A stretch of DNA of 64,000 bases. Source: Neopusillimonas maritima. GTDB taxonomy: Bacteria > Pseudomonadota > Gammaproteobacteria > Burkholderiales > Burkholderiaceae_B. The position numbers and the translations under genes were made by a program. The DNA lies in the NCBI RefSeq assembly GCF_040930455.2, contig NZ_CP170494.1; one strand, written 5' to 3'. Positions 22,493 through 31,490 of this stretch are shown here, piece after piece; positions within the stretch are counted from its first letter, which is position 1; the number at the start of each line of letters is the position of its first letter. The notes beneath the pieces were generated by a model that was given only the letters and a program-made list of their open reading frames with translations, had not been told where the DNA came from and searched no databases.

Positions 22493-24726
22493 TTTTGGTC
22501 CTTGTTCGAGTCGTTTACTTGATGTTGAAGTCGGTTTCGAGCTCTTGTTGCATTCAGCGTCGTTCTTGCGTGGTTAGCTGAGTGAGCAGCACCCCCAGCC
22601 CAACGCCCGGCTGCCTGGGCTTGTCCTTCAATTTTTCCACTCATTTCGCGGCCTGCCACAAACTCCATTCCGCTACCGGCCCAGGCAATTACTCGGTCTG
22701 GAAGGGCAAAAATCATATCGAAACAGGTCGAAATGAGTGTTAGTAAAAGGATAGCAAAAATGATTAAAAAACCTAAAATCGAAATTAGACCAGTGGCACT
22801 GTTTCCTTGAACGTTTTCAATTACTGTGCGAATCGAATCAACCAGGAACGTACCAAGCAGAATACAAAGAGCGCTTGCAAAGAAAAAGGCCAAAACCATC
22901 AAAGGTGGTCTTAGCAACATGTTGAAGAGATATTGATATCCCTTCTCTGTTTTCTGACCCATACCCTCCCCATCAAGGCTCAAGTGGCCAAATGCCCATA
23001 CTTGCGCGGCAATTAAGCCTTCGATGACACTGACAAAATAACCGACAAGAGCCGCAAACCAGGTCAAAAACGGAATCAGTGGCACGTAAATCGATAGGAC
23101 TCCGCCGATAATTAAAAGCAAGATAGCCACAACTGGAAGAAGTGTTTGGACGTCGCTTAACAGGGAGCCAACCATGCCACCGAAGGTACCGACGCCAGGA
23201 ACAGCACCAATCAGATCAAGTGCTTTCTTGCCGACGCCGAGCGGAATGTTCTCCAAAACAGTCGTGACTGAGTACACGGCAATCGCAGAATTTATCATCA
23301 TATCGCCGCTTGATTTTGCTAACGTTATTGGGTTTGTCATGCCACTTCCCCCAGTTCCGCCAGCGGCAGCGCTAAACAACCAGGTGGTTAACCACCTGCC
23401 TGGTGACCGATCAGTTTTAAACTGACCGTCACTCTTGGTTGTCGCTGGGACGGGCTGGTTAAGATAATGATCTGCAATGTCGATGAGTCGTTCGGTACTT
23501 GTGCTTGTTCTGCTTCGTTCAATGATTAGCGGCTGCTCTTTTAATTGACCGTAATGTGACGCCGTTTGAAGTGCTGCCTGAACTTCAGCGTAGGTGCTAT
23601 GCCAACTGCCCAGGGCCATCCAGCCGCCCTGGCTGATTGCTTCTGTCGCGCTTTGCGTCAAAGCCGTTTTTTGGGCCGCACCGGCTTCATCAGTAGCGTT
23701 GATTGACTGCTGAATCGCATTAGAAACATCGTAATTTGCATCGTTGGCTAGCTTCTCAAAAAGACTCAGGTCAAGCTGATAATTATTTCTTTCGCCATTC
23801 CAATGGGCTTCGACGAATCGAGCGGCCTCATTTGTCATTATCTGCTGGATAAGGTCTAGTTGCTGAAGTTTTGTGCTGTAACCGGCTAAGGCGATAGAGT
23901 TGATTGAGTCATAGTCGACGGCGGCCGATCGATACCCAATTTCAAGCAGCCCATCTTCTCGAAGTAGGCCTCTTTCAAGCAAGACTTCGCCGCAATCGAC
24001 ACCCCAACTAGTGTTCCGTGCGGATAATAAGTGGCCGTCGGATGTCTCTTTCAATTGAACCACAGGAGCTCTGTTCAGCGACCAGGTCATGTTCTCGTGA
24101 TGTTTGCGACCAGCTGCTGCGCATACGTTCATCTTGAAAATATTCTTTATCAAATCGGCGGAAAAAGCGGTTTGTGGCCCTGGTGAACTCAACCCCGGCG
24201 GTGGAATCAGCGCATTAAATTTTTGGGTATCTGAGATCACGGCGCTTGTCATGATGTTAGCTAGTCCAATACCCAGAATCACGAACCACATCACAACCGC
24301 CTGGGCTAACGAGAAGCCGCCAAAGACGGGCAGCATGCCAAATACACCAAGGGTGACGCGAATGGGTACCCACAGCCCATTAATCCGCTTACCTAGGACC
24401 TCCCCCTCATGCGCTGTTTGTGCTACCGAAGCAAGAATGAAGTAACTTAGAAGCACCGTACCAACAATAAAAATGCCACTGTTGAACAGGAAGAAAAGGT
24501 TGCCTAAGAGCGTATCCGGGCGTCCGGCAGCCATAAAGGGGTTGTCAGCAAAATCTGATAACAAGTTGCCTAAAATCTGGCGAGAATGATCACCGTCACT
24601 CTGCGACGCCAGGATCAGTTCGTCGTAAGTCGTGCCGATCCCTTCAGCAAGCTGGGCCGACGCGATTGCTGGCAATAAGGCCGTGAGAAAAAAAAGAATA
24701 AGGAAAAGGGCACGACTTCTAGCCAT
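22489..24726 (-). CDS. traY: DotA/TraY-family conjugal transfer membrane protein
   Basis: The 745-aa protein has a signal peptide (ends ...AIASA) and the DotA/TraY pattern: first TM cluster after residue 75 (LFFLFNSGIFIVGTVLLSYF), the 'GKRINGLWVPIRVTLGVFGMLPVFGGFSLAQAVVMW' segment (near 110-145), a long periplasmic middle, and a C-terminal TM cluster (around 520-690). DotA is the polytopic inner-membrane protein of type IVB secretion; IncI TraY is also the target of entry exclusion. Finding it without the rest of the T4BSS is notable. It lies in the leftward block with a TraW-like protein upstream. Confidence 0.82.
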   Translation of the reverse strand: MARSRALFLILFFLTALLPAIASAQLAEGIGTTYDELILASQSDGDHSRQILGNLLSDFADNPFMAAGRPDTLLGNLFFLFNSGIFIVGTVLLSYFILASVAQTAHEGEVLGKRINGLWVPIRVTLGVFGMLPVFGGFSLAQAVVMWFVILGIGLANIMTSAVISDTQKFNALIPPPGLSSPGPQTAFSADLIKNIFKMNVCAAAGRKHHENMTWSLNRAPVVQLKETSDGHLLSARNTSWGVDCGEVLLERGLLREDGLLEIGYRSAAVDYDSINSIALAGYSTKLQQLDLIQQIMTNEAARFVEAHWNGERNNYQLDLSLFEKLANDANYDVSNAIQQSINATDEAGAAQKTALTQSATEAISQGGWMALGSWHSTYAEVQAALQTASHYGQLKEQPLIIERSRTSTSTERLIDIADHYLNQPVPATTKSDGQFKTDRSPGRWLTTWLFSAAAGGTGGSGMTNPITLAKSSGDMMINSAIAVYSVTTVLENIPLGVGKKALDLIGAVPGVGTFGGMVGSLLSDVQTLLPVVAILLLIIGGVLSIYVPLIPFLTWFAALVGYFVSVIEGLIAAQVWAFGHLSLDGEGMGQKTEKGYQYLFNMLLRPPLMVLAFFFASALCILLGTFLVDSIRTVIENVQGNSATGLISILGFLIIFAILLLTLISTCFDMIFALPDRVIAWAGSGMEFVAGREMSGKIEGQAQAAGRWAGGAAHSANHARTTLNATRARNRLQHQVNDSNKDQK

Positions 24727-24743
24727 TTGGGCACCTTTATTAT

Positions 24744-26024
24744 TTATTGATTACGTATGGTTCGGTTGGCTGCTTCGGCTAGCCGTTCGAGACGCGGCAT
24801 GTTGTTTTCTTGGACGTCTTCGGCCAGTTGCTGACCATTAACCACGTTCAGCTTCTTCAGCTCGAGGAGAATCGAGAAAAGTAGTCTCTGTTGCTCAGCC
24901 AAAATAAGCGGCACTTCGGCAGATTTGGCAACATCATCGGCGCCAGCCATGTATGTGTACCAGTCAGGATTGCCCGCTCGTTTTTCAACTTGAAGCGCGC
25001 TCAGGTGAAGTGGAGAAACACCTTCCTGCGCCCATTCTGGGAACTCTTTATTTAATTTTTTTTCCAAAAATACTGCCGTAATGTTGTCGTTTAGCAATGC
25101 TCGTAGTGTTTCGAAGCTTTCGGGCGAGGCAGTAGTCGCAACATCCCAATCGCGTATTGGCTCGGTCGCTAACGACATTTTGGCCTGATGCTCAGTTAGT
25201 TGGCCAACGTAAGCGAGGCCTTCGGGCGAGGCAAGTGCGGTTGGCCGAACCCCCGGCGGTGGTACTGGTTGTGACAATGAGGCGAGGATCGATTTTCGCG
25301 CATCCCGTTCAGCGCTACTATGCTGGGCTGTCACCGTTAATTGAACTCGGCCTTTTTCTTTCTCTTGAGGGCCGTGAAACAACGTTTCGGCCCGGATATC
25401 CGCATCCGCATATTTATTGCTTTTAATTTGCAGCCCCTGGACACTGCGACACAGTTGGCCGCGCATCGAATTTGGGTCACCGGCAAAGCCCTGGCAACTA
25501 CCAAAGCCGAAATCAGCCGCAGCAACATTTTGATCGAAAGGTGGTAAAACTGACGCATTTGGATCTGATTGATCCCATGCCTTTTTTAGGCGCGGCGGTA
25601 TTTTTGAGCCTGTTGAAAGTGGCTCTGTCGTTTGTTTTCTTGAAACCATCGTCATTGACGATGACTGTGAGCCGCTCGCCGATCCGCACGTTACATTACT
25701 TCTTTTGATAATTGAGTCTATTTTTCGACCCGCTTTTGCTAGCTCTTCCGCATGCCGTGTCTGCGTCTCAACCGCTTGGGCAGTCTGACCCGAAAGCGAA
25801 CTTGTTTGGCGACCCAGGGCGTTGATAATATCCACTCGGGCTTTATCCACCTCGCGCGCGATATTGGAGTCCATTTGGTCGATATTGGTATTGATTGAGC
25901 TTCTCGCTCGATCTATTGCTATCACACAATCCTGAGACAGCGTGCATTTAATTGCATTGGCTTGACCGGACCAAAGTAATGGCACAAGCAACACGAGTGC
26001 GGTTGAGATCAAGTTCTTAGACAT
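24744..26024 (-). CDS. exported coiled-coil protein, possibly TraW-like
   Basis: The 426-aa protein has a signal peptide (ends ...SGQANA), an N-terminal coiled region (INTNIDQMDSNIAREVDKARVDIINALG), a Ser/Thr/Pro-rich middle and a helical C-terminus. It lies 17 bp before the TraY/DotA gene. In IncI plasmids traW, traX and traY are consecutive, so I propose a TraW-like role from order, export and coiled coil. Sequence similarity is not clear enough to be certain. Confidence 0.5.
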   Translation of the reverse strand: MSKNLISTALVLLVPLLWSGQANAIKCTLSQDCVIAIDRARSSINTNIDQMDSNIAREVDKARVDIINALGRQTSSLSGQTAQAVETQTRHAEELAKAGRKIDSIIKRSNVTCGSASGSQSSSMTMVSRKQTTEPLSTGSKIPPRLKKAWDQSDPNASVLPPFDQNVAAADFGFGSCQGFAGDPNSMRGQLCRSVQGLQIKSNKYADADIRAETLFHGPQEKEKGRVQLTVTAQHSSAERDARKSILASLSQPVPPPGVRPTALASPEGLAYVGQLTEHQAKMSLATEPIRDWDVATTASPESFETLRALLNDNITAVFLEKKLNKEFPEWAQEGVSPLHLSALQVEKRAGNPDWYTYMAGADDVAKSAEVPLILAEQQRLLFSILLELKKLNVVNGQQLAEDVQENNMPRLERLAEAANRTIRNQ

Positions 26025-26045
26025 AGTTAATGTGTCCTTATCTTA

Positions 26046-26555
26046 TTACTGAGATTGTTGGCTGGAGCGACCAGACATCGCCTCGCTAAGTCGCGACCAG
26101 ACATCATTGGAGTTTGAATTGCTACTTGGTCCAACAACAGGTGGTGGGGTCGGGACAGGCGCTGGCATCGCTTGTTGGGAAGCGGCTGCCGGCACATAAC
26201 TTGGCGTAGCACCGCCGTAGCCCTCATGGTTTCGGGCATTGTTATTGGTCACATTGCACATTGATTCACTGATTTGCTTGAACACATCGTCAATGATTGC
26301 GCCAAGACCGTAGCTATCTGCACTCACTGCACCACCCAACTCTTTTGACAGATCGAGCATGCACTCCCTATCCGCTTCTCTTTGTTGGCTTAAATCTTCA
26401 AAAAAAGGGTCCTCTTCGACAGCTGTTTGGGCCTGGGAAATTGCACGGGTATTGCTTTCTTTTAAGTCAACGCAAAGTTGATCACCATCAGGCAAAGGGG
26501 CAGCGGCTAAAGCTGAAGGAAACACTAGAACCGATATGAGGATTTTCTTGTTCAT
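26046..26555 (-). CDS. small exported protein with proline-rich C-terminus
   Basis: 169 aa with a signal peptide (MNKKILISVLVFPSALAAA), an acidic helical part with three cysteines (C28, C56, C98; possible disulfide) and a Pro/Ser/Asn-rich tail. It overlaps the preceding gene by 4 bp. A periplasmic or surface subunit of the transfer block is likely; no family recognised. Confidence 0.6.
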   Translation of the reverse strand: MNKKILISVLVFPSALAAAPLPDGDQLCVDLKESNTRAISQAQTAVEEDPFFEDLSQQREADRECMLDLSKELGGAVSADSYGLGAIIDDVFKQISESMCNVTNNNARNHEGYGGATPSYVPAAASQQAMPAPVPTPPPVVGPSSNSNSNDVWSRLSEAMSGRSSQQSQ

Positions 26556-26848
26556 GAGCCATAGGTCCAGTTGAGTAAATATGCGAAAGATTTAAACGAA
26601 ACACTAATGATCATCGTGAGCACGAAAAACATGAGCATTATCTGAACGCCGCGAACCAGTGCATCACCCAGACCTTTGAACAAGGCCACGGCTAGGCATT
26701 CTGCAATGTCCAACGGCTTTTTAAGAAGGCCTGCTAGACCTTCTTTTTTAAAAATTTTTAGCTGAGCCTGGATGTGCTCGTCGATATAGTATGGTTCTCG
26801 TTGTTTTTCTTTTGTTCTGTCGTAAATCCTAGCTTTATGCCACTTCAT
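26552..26848 (-). CDS. small protein with C-terminal membrane segments
   Basis: 98 aa. The N-terminal half is charged (WHKARIYDRTKEKQREPYYIDEHIQ), then hydrophobic segments at about residues 48-90 (VALFKGLGDALVRGVQIMLMFFVLTMIISVSF). It overlaps both neighbours by 4 bp, so it is a tightly coupled member of the leftward operon. An inner-membrane subunit equivalent to TraX is possible by position only. Confidence 0.6.
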   Translation of the reverse strand: MKWHKARIYDRTKEKQREPYYIDEHIQAQLKIFKKEGLAGLLKKPLDIAECLAVALFKGLGDALVRGVQIMLMFFVLTMIISVSFKSFAYLLNWTYGS

Positions 26849-27141
26849 GGTTCGACCTCCACGTTACTTTCGCCAACGGGGAGACCCAGGAACTCTCTGT
26901 CGTTTCGCCTGGTAATCGATTCGTTGATTAACTGAAAAACTTGGTTTTCGGTAATGCGACCGTGGCGCATCGCCTCAATCAAGCCAACGCCGAGCAACAC
27001 TTTTCGGCGATCCTCTTCCTTCTTTCTTCTCCTAATTTCTTCGCGTCGTATCTTGGCTAGTTCAACGCGCTTTCTTTCTCGTATCTGTTTAATTTTTTTC
27101 TTGTATTCATCGATTTCTCGTTCGAGTTGATTCGGATCCAT
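26845..27141 (-). CDS. possible relaxosome accessory protein (TraD/MobC-like)
   Basis: 98 aa. A long charged coiled coil (EIDEYKKKIKQIRERKRVELAKIRREEIRRRKKEEDRR) is followed by KVLLGVGLIEAMRHGRITENQVFQLINESITRRNDREFLGL, a pattern common in small mobilisation proteins encoded beside MobA/MobL relaxases. It is transcribed divergently from the relaxase across the predicted oriT, the usual position for such a protein. It is the first gene of the leftward transfer-type operon. Confidence 0.6.
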   Translation of the reverse strand: MDPNQLEREIDEYKKKIKQIRERKRVELAKIRREEIRRRKKEEDRRKVLLGVGLIEAMRHGRITENQVFQLINESITRRNDREFLGLPVGESNVEVEP

Positions 27142-27327
27142 TGATTCTCCCTCTCTAAGTAACGTATTGAGAATATCGTTTTAAAAACGAGATTCAAGGT
27201 TTTGGAAAGCTTTATTTTCATTTAGGGAAAATTTCTTTGGATGAAAATTTTGACCTCGGTTTTCTTGACCTTCGGCGACTGAAAAATATACTTGTTCGAA
27301 AGTGTTCGCCGCTTGTAACGGCCCACG

Positions 27328-27357
27328 AAGTGCGCACTTAGAGCCAAACAAGTTGGC
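27328..27357 (-). other. predicted oriT with MOBQ-type nick site
   Basis: On the minus strand an inverted repeat GCCAA-CTTGT-TTGGC (27343-27357) is followed after 2 bases by TAAGTGCGC (27332-27340), the nick sequence of IncQ/R1162-type origins. There an inverted repeat likewise precedes the nick, which falls right after the GC of TAAGTGCGC. It lies between divergent mobilisation genes, 86 bp before the relaxase. From this nick the relaxase gene would enter last. Confidence 0.8.
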
Positions 27358-27443
27358 GTGCGGTCCTGGCCGGACGGGCAAAACGACGAAGGTGAGGGTT
27401 GCTACGTTTTTATTTTTTGACGATGTTGCTTTTCCGTAAGTGA

Positions 27444-29501
27444 GTGTCTCCAGTGCAAACTGAAATCCATTTTTCCTTGAAGCCAATGCGCCGACTCGAC
27501 GCGCCTTTGGCCGCGCGGGTTGCGTACCGTTCTGGGCAAAAAATTACCTGCGAACGCACCGGTGAGGTGTTCGATTTCAGCCGGAAAACTGATGTCATGA
27601 ATCCCTTCGACCAGGTCTATTTGCCCGGCGGAAAGAGAGAGGATCGAGAGACATTCTGGGCGCGAGTAGACGTCCACGACCGCAAGGCCGCAGCCATCCC
27701 AGCAAGGGAGGCAGTGATTGCTCTTCCGTATCTACTTAGTGACAACCAGCGAGCCGCTTTGATCACAGAGTTTGCGCAAGAAGTCGTAAAAAAATACGGG
27801 GTTGGCGTTGATGTTTTTCTACACCGGCCGGAAGCTTTTTCCGACGATTATCTTAATGAAAATAAAGACCAATTTTTCATCAAGGATAAGTGGCGAGGCG
27901 GGGAGAAAAACAACGGCAATTACCATGCTCACTTGCTCTTAACAACAAGCAAAGTTGATGCAGAAACCGGCGCACTAAGCCGTAATGTCCGCGAACTGGA
28001 CCCAATCCACTGCCGTCGGAACAAGCTTCAAAACACGGCGGAATGGGCACGGCCGTTATGGGCCTCTTTGGTTAATAAACATCTTGCCGTGGCGGGCATC
28101 CAGCACACTGTTGAGCATGCCAGTTTTGAGAAGCGGGGCGTTGAGAAAGTGCCCACTAAACACCAAGGTCCTGCCGGTCGTATTAAAAGAACTGGCCGAC
28201 AGTCAAACAGGGGCGATTTTGTTGCCGAACACAATTCTCAGGCTGCTCGCATCAATCGCCGAATTGGACGTTTGAAATTGCTCACTCAGCGGCTACAGAC
28301 GCTGCTCGAGGAGCGAACGGAAGAGGCTCTAAATCGCTGGGTACCTTATAAAAATTTGGTGTCGTTGGTTGAGCAATTGGAGCAACGAAAAGCCACGGCA
28401 AACATGTGGCTCGACTGGAGAAAAATAACCGCCGCGCAGAACATTACCGTGGCCGCAATTCTCATTCACAGGCTGCTAGCCTGGCTAGGCCTGGGAGGCC
28501 TGCCAGACGTCGTCGCCCAGGTCGCAAAGGTGCATGATTCTGCGTCGAAACTAGACAGAACCGCTACAACATACGAAAAACAGCTGGCCAGGCTCGACCG
28601 CTTGGCGGAAAAGGCACTGCCGTCCATCGAGCAAAGGCGCGAACATGCCCAAGCTGAAATCAGCAAGAAACTCGAGCAGTTAGCACACTCAGCCTCCCTT
28701 GACAGGCGACCCGAGACTGACCTTGCCGAGAAGCAAGATCTGGTGAACCAAGTGGATGTGATCCTGGCCACAGCGCGTCAATTGCTTTCGACCAAAACGG
28801 TTGAAATCGAGGCAGTTCCGACGTGGGCCTACACGAAAACGCCTGCGGAAATTCGTGCCCGTATTAACCTGCTAAAGCAGCAGGCCCCTGATATCGTTGT
28901 TCAGCAAAAAACAGCGACGGTGAACGAACAAGGGCAGGCTGTTTTCGATCGTGTCCAGCAACTGCAGACACAGCTCGATTCGTTGGCCAAAAAACTGGCC
29001 GATCCAGCCGAGATGAACCGACTTTGGTCACTACAGAAGAAAAAAGAAATCGAGCAAGCCAAGGCGTCATTGACGGTCCAGATTGCCGAGCAAAAGCAAA
29101 TGCTCGCGGCGTTGCGCCGAACCTACGCAGAACTTCACGCACATGTTAAGCGCGAGGCGCAGCACAAATGGAAAGCCGAGGTCCAGCCCCAGTTGGAGGA
29201 GCTGCAGAAATGGTTGCCAAAGGCGGAGGCTTTAGCCCACCGAAAAACCAAACTGGAAGAGGCTCGCCGAGCAGAAGCGCAAGCTAAAGTCGCGGCCGCG
29301 CTGCAGGCGCAGCGCACGAGGTTTTTGATGCAGACGATCAAGGCTCCCTCGGTGCGAGGCAAAGGGTCATTTGCACGGATGATCAACCCCCACCAGGTCG
29401 CTTCAGCGCGGCCAAGAACCCAGCAACCAGGAGTAAAAAATGACGCAAGGATTTCAACTAGAACCACAAAAACAGCCCATACAAAGCCACGTGGTGCCTA
29501 A
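27444..29501 (+). CDS. mobA: MobA/MobL-family (MOBQ) relaxase
   Basis: The 685-aa protein starts at GTG 27444. The N-terminal ~250 residues form the relaxase domain: IHFSLKPMRR near the start, the catalytic tyrosine in AYRSG (Y28) and the metal-binding NGNYHAHLLLTT (H161, H163). The rest is a long helical, basic and coiled region (residues 280-650). It would nick the oriT at 27328-27357 and lead the strand into the recipient. No primase domain is recognised. A small gene overlaps its 3' end. Confidence 0.88.
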   Translation: MSPVQTEIHFSLKPMRRLDAPLAARVAYRSGQKITCERTGEVFDFSRKTDVMNPFDQVYLPGGKREDRETFWARVDVHDRKAAAIPAREAVIALPYLLSDNQRAALITEFAQEVVKKYGVGVDVFLHRPEAFSDDYLNENKDQFFIKDKWRGGEKNNGNYHAHLLLTTSKVDAETGALSRNVRELDPIHCRRNKLQNTAEWARPLWASLVNKHLAVAGIQHTVEHASFEKRGVEKVPTKHQGPAGRIKRTGRQSNRGDFVAEHNSQAARINRRIGRLKLLTQRLQTLLEERTEEALNRWVPYKNLVSLVEQLEQRKATANMWLDWRKITAAQNITVAAILIHRLLAWLGLGGLPDVVAQVAKVHDSASKLDRTATTYEKQLARLDRLAEKALPSIEQRREHAQAEISKKLEQLAHSASLDRRPETDLAEKQDLVNQVDVILATARQLLSTKTVEIEAVPTWAYTKTPAEIRARINLLKQQAPDIVVQQKTATVNEQGQAVFDRVQQLQTQLDSLAKKLADPAEMNRLWSLQKKKEIEQAKASLTVQIAEQKQMLAALRRTYAELHAHVKREAQHKWKAEVQPQLEELQKWLPKAEALAHRKTKLEEARRAEAQAKVAAALQAQRTRFLMQTIKAPSVRGKGSFARMINPHQVASARPRTQQPGVKNDARISTRTTKTAHTKPRGA

Positions 29502-29766
29502 TCCCGATTCACTGGAGCCCCAGGTATTCGGCTCATTCGTGCGGGTATTGAATGACGTCGACGTGGCACTGGAACCATCAAATGTTGCATACATCGCATT
29601 GCATTCGATTATGCGGCTTGTGGTGCGTGACGCCAGTGTTTGGGCAGAAACTTCGGACGACCGAATATTTTTGATTGCAGGCCGGTACAAAAATGATTTT
29701 GAAGCAAATGAGGCTAGGCACAGCATGCTGCTTGTCCTAACAGGTGAAAATCACAACAATCTTTAA
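29440..29766 (+). CDS. small hypothetical protein overlapping the relaxase 3' end
   Basis: 108 aa from ATG 29440, overlapping the relaxase stop by 62 bp in another frame; an AGGAG site lies upstream inside the relaxase. The sequence looks like a folded soluble protein (VFGSFVRVLNDVDVALEPSNVAYIALHSIMRLVVRDASVW). No family recognised. It is followed by an inverted repeat and the excisionase-like gene. Confidence 0.6.
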   Translation: MTQGFQLEPQKQPIQSHVVPNPDSLEPQVFGSFVRVLNDVDVALEPSNVAYIALHSIMRLVVRDASVWAETSDDRIFLIAGRYKNDFEANEARHSMLLVLTGENHNNL

Positions 29767-29777
29767 TTTACCTCGCA

Positions 29778-29814
29778 CTAGGCCAAGTTTGGGTTTCCCG
29801 AGTACTTGGCCTAG
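29778..29814 (+). terminator. perfect 11-bp inverted repeat, possible terminator
   Basis: CTAGGCCAAGT (29778-29788) is complementary to ACTTGGCCTAG (29804-29814) across a 15-base loop, ending 24 bp before the excisionase-like gene. There is no strong T-run, so it could be a terminator or a binding site. Confidence 0.5.
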
Positions 29815-29837
29815 CAGTATTTCGATCATTTGCTACG

Positions 29838-30104
29838 ATGCAAAATATGACTATTGACAATAATGACCAGGTTCTCACCATAGAGCAGGCGGCGCAACTG
29901 GCCGGAGTTAGCCGGCCCTACATGGCCAAGCTGGTCAAATCCGGCGTCGTGAAACTGCATCAAAAGGTCGGCAACCAGCGTCGCGTCCTGCAAAGCACTG
30001 TAACTCGCTGGCATAAAACGGAATTAGTTCGCCAGGGCAAGGCGCTCAAGCGCCTTGCCAAGGACTTGGACGAAGAAATGTACCCGCTTGCATCGATTGA
30101 TTGA
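29838..30104 (+). CDS. excisionase-family DNA-binding protein
   Basis: The 88-aa protein begins with LTIEQAAQLAGVSRPYMAKLVKSGVVKLHQKVGNQRRVLQSTVTRWH, the winged-helix pattern of the 'excise' DNA-binding domain family (HTH_17). The integrase gene lies 110 bp away in convergent orientation, so a role as recombination directionality factor is reasonable. Similar proteins also act as regulators or antitoxins, so excision is inferred from context. The start could also be the ATG at 29847. Confidence 0.72.
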   Translation: MQNMTIDNNDQVLTIEQAAQLAGVSRPYMAKLVKSGVVKLHQKVGNQRRVLQSTVTRWHKTELVRQGKALKRLAKDLDEEMYPLASID

Positions 30105-30213
30105 CCTTTTCGTTCGCCCGTGAGCCGAGTATGGCTGGCCTTAGAGTGGAAAGAAAAGTTTCTGGCAGCTCAGATCGGAACGATAAGCCTGTCTGATGCA
30201 AGGTTGTGTTCAT

Positions 30214-31347
30214 TTATTCACCTTGAAATTCTTTTAGTTTTTCCAGTTGTGGCCGGTTCAATCGGCCAGCTAAGTCGGCGGCCGAAGGGTTGTAATATCT
30301 GCGTAGCATGCTCAAAGTCTTGTGTCCGCTGATTCTGGAGAGCTCTAAACTGTCAGGGACTAAGCTGGCCAATCGGGTGATCGCGGAATGGCGAATGTCG
30401 TGCCAGCGTAAGTCTTCGAACACTGCCGAGACCGGCTGGGCTGCAGCTTCCTGGCAGTGCTCAGCATATAGTTTTTTGGCTCGCTCTAGCGCATCAAGCC
30501 AGCGAAGGCGAAGTGCATTCGGACTCATGGAGAACACCTTTATGCTCTTCTTGTCGCGCCGTACTGCGGCTTCCCGCATAACGCTTTCGGCCGCCAGAGT
30601 CAACGGAACGTCCCGATTTTCACCGTTCTTTGTGTCAATGATTCGTACCCAGCAGAAACCAGTTTGGCTTAGGTGTACATCTTCCCAGCGCAGGCCTAGG
30701 AGTTCCGAGCGCCGCATGCCTGTCTCAATCGAAAGCTCAAACGCCCATAATAGTTCCGGGCCGATACGTTGGCACGCAAAGCGGCCATCGGGCGTGTGGC
30801 TGAATTCTCGGGGAGCCATAGCCTGGCGTAACCAATGCACCTCGGTTTCGCTGAGAGTACGTGTCCGCGAGTTACGTACAGTCGGCTTTTTGACTAACTC
30901 AAGCGGGTTCTCAGGTAGATAGATTTGCCATTCTTTTCGCGCATGATTGATGACGGCCGAAAGGACCGCCAAGTCATTTTTTGTTGTCGCCGGCCTCACT
31001 TCTTTAAGACGACGATCGCGATACTGAATAAAGTGTATGGGCCGCAGCTCTGCTAGACGGATCGAGCAGAATGATTGCTTTTCCAAAAAAAGCAGTTTTC
31101 GCACTTCTTGTTCGCCGCCTTTTTTGGCAGGCGCCACATGAATTCGGTATTTTTCTAGCAGCTCGCCAAGTGTAATGCGCTTTGCGCGTTTGTCGTCACG
31201 ATAGTGACCGCTAACAATCGATGCTTCGGTTTTTTGAACCCAAGCTCGTGCGTCAGTCCGATCATCAAATGTTCTGGCAAGTGAGTACCCTTTCATACGA
31301 ACTCGGCCAAGGAAAGTGCCAGCGTTTGTTTTTACAATTGTTCCCAT
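30214..31347 (-). CDS. int: tyrosine site-specific recombinase (integrase)
   Basis: The 377-aa integrase shows all the family's catalytic residues: R212 (ETGMRRSELLGL), K240 (DTKNGENRDVPL), H316 and R319 (WHDIRHS), H342 (SGHKTL) and Y351 (MLRRYY). The N-terminal half carries the SAM-like DNA-binding domain. It is transcribed away from attR, 143 bp from the tRNA-Met repeat, the standard arrangement for tRNA-targeting integrases. I take ATG 31347 (AGGTG 8 bases upstream) over the GTG 9 bp further out. Confidence 0.92.
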   Translation of the reverse strand: MGTIVKTNAGTFLGRVRMKGYSLARTFDDRTDARAWVQKTEASIVSGHYRDDKRAKRITLGELLEKYRIHVAPAKKGGEQEVRKLLFLEKQSFCSIRLAELRPIHFIQYRDRRLKEVRPATTKNDLAVLSAVINHARKEWQIYLPENPLELVKKPTVRNSRTRTLSETEVHWLRQAMAPREFSHTPDGRFACQRIGPELLWAFELSIETGMRRSELLGLRWEDVHLSQTGFCWVRIIDTKNGENRDVPLTLAAESVMREAAVRRDKKSIKVFSMSPNALRLRWLDALERAKKLYAEHCQEAAAQPVSAVFEDLRWHDIRHSAITRLASLVPDSLELSRISGHKTLSMLRRYYNPSAADLAGRLNRPQLEKLKEFQGE

Positions 31348-31460
31348 ATGGTGCACACCTATGTTTGTTTTAAAAATGCAGTGCGAACAATGGTACTTTG
31401 TCAGTTTCTTGGCATAAAGGCCGCGTATTTATTTTCTTTTGTGTACTTTCAAAAAAGAAA

Positions 31461-31484
31461 AAAGCCCTGATAAATCAGGGCTTT
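31461..31484 (-). terminator. element-borne terminator serving the interrupted tRNA-Met gene
   Basis: AAAGCCCTGA and TCAGGGCTTT form a stem with a short TAAA loop. On the minus strand it is followed by TTTTTCTTTTTT. It lies 7 bp past the tRNA-Met 3' end, inside the element, and likely replaces the original terminator left at 5976-6002. Confidence 0.82.
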
Positions 31485-31490
31485 AGAAAT

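Noticed and set aside
27181..27486. Minus-strand frame of 101 codons across the oriT region
   Set aside because: It overlaps the relaxase start and the predicted oriT, has no ribosome-binding site or recognisable content, and is better read as non-coding.
30308..30922. Plus-strand frame of 204 codons opposite the integrase
   Set aside because: It is a shadow of the integrase gene, whose catalytic residues are intact.
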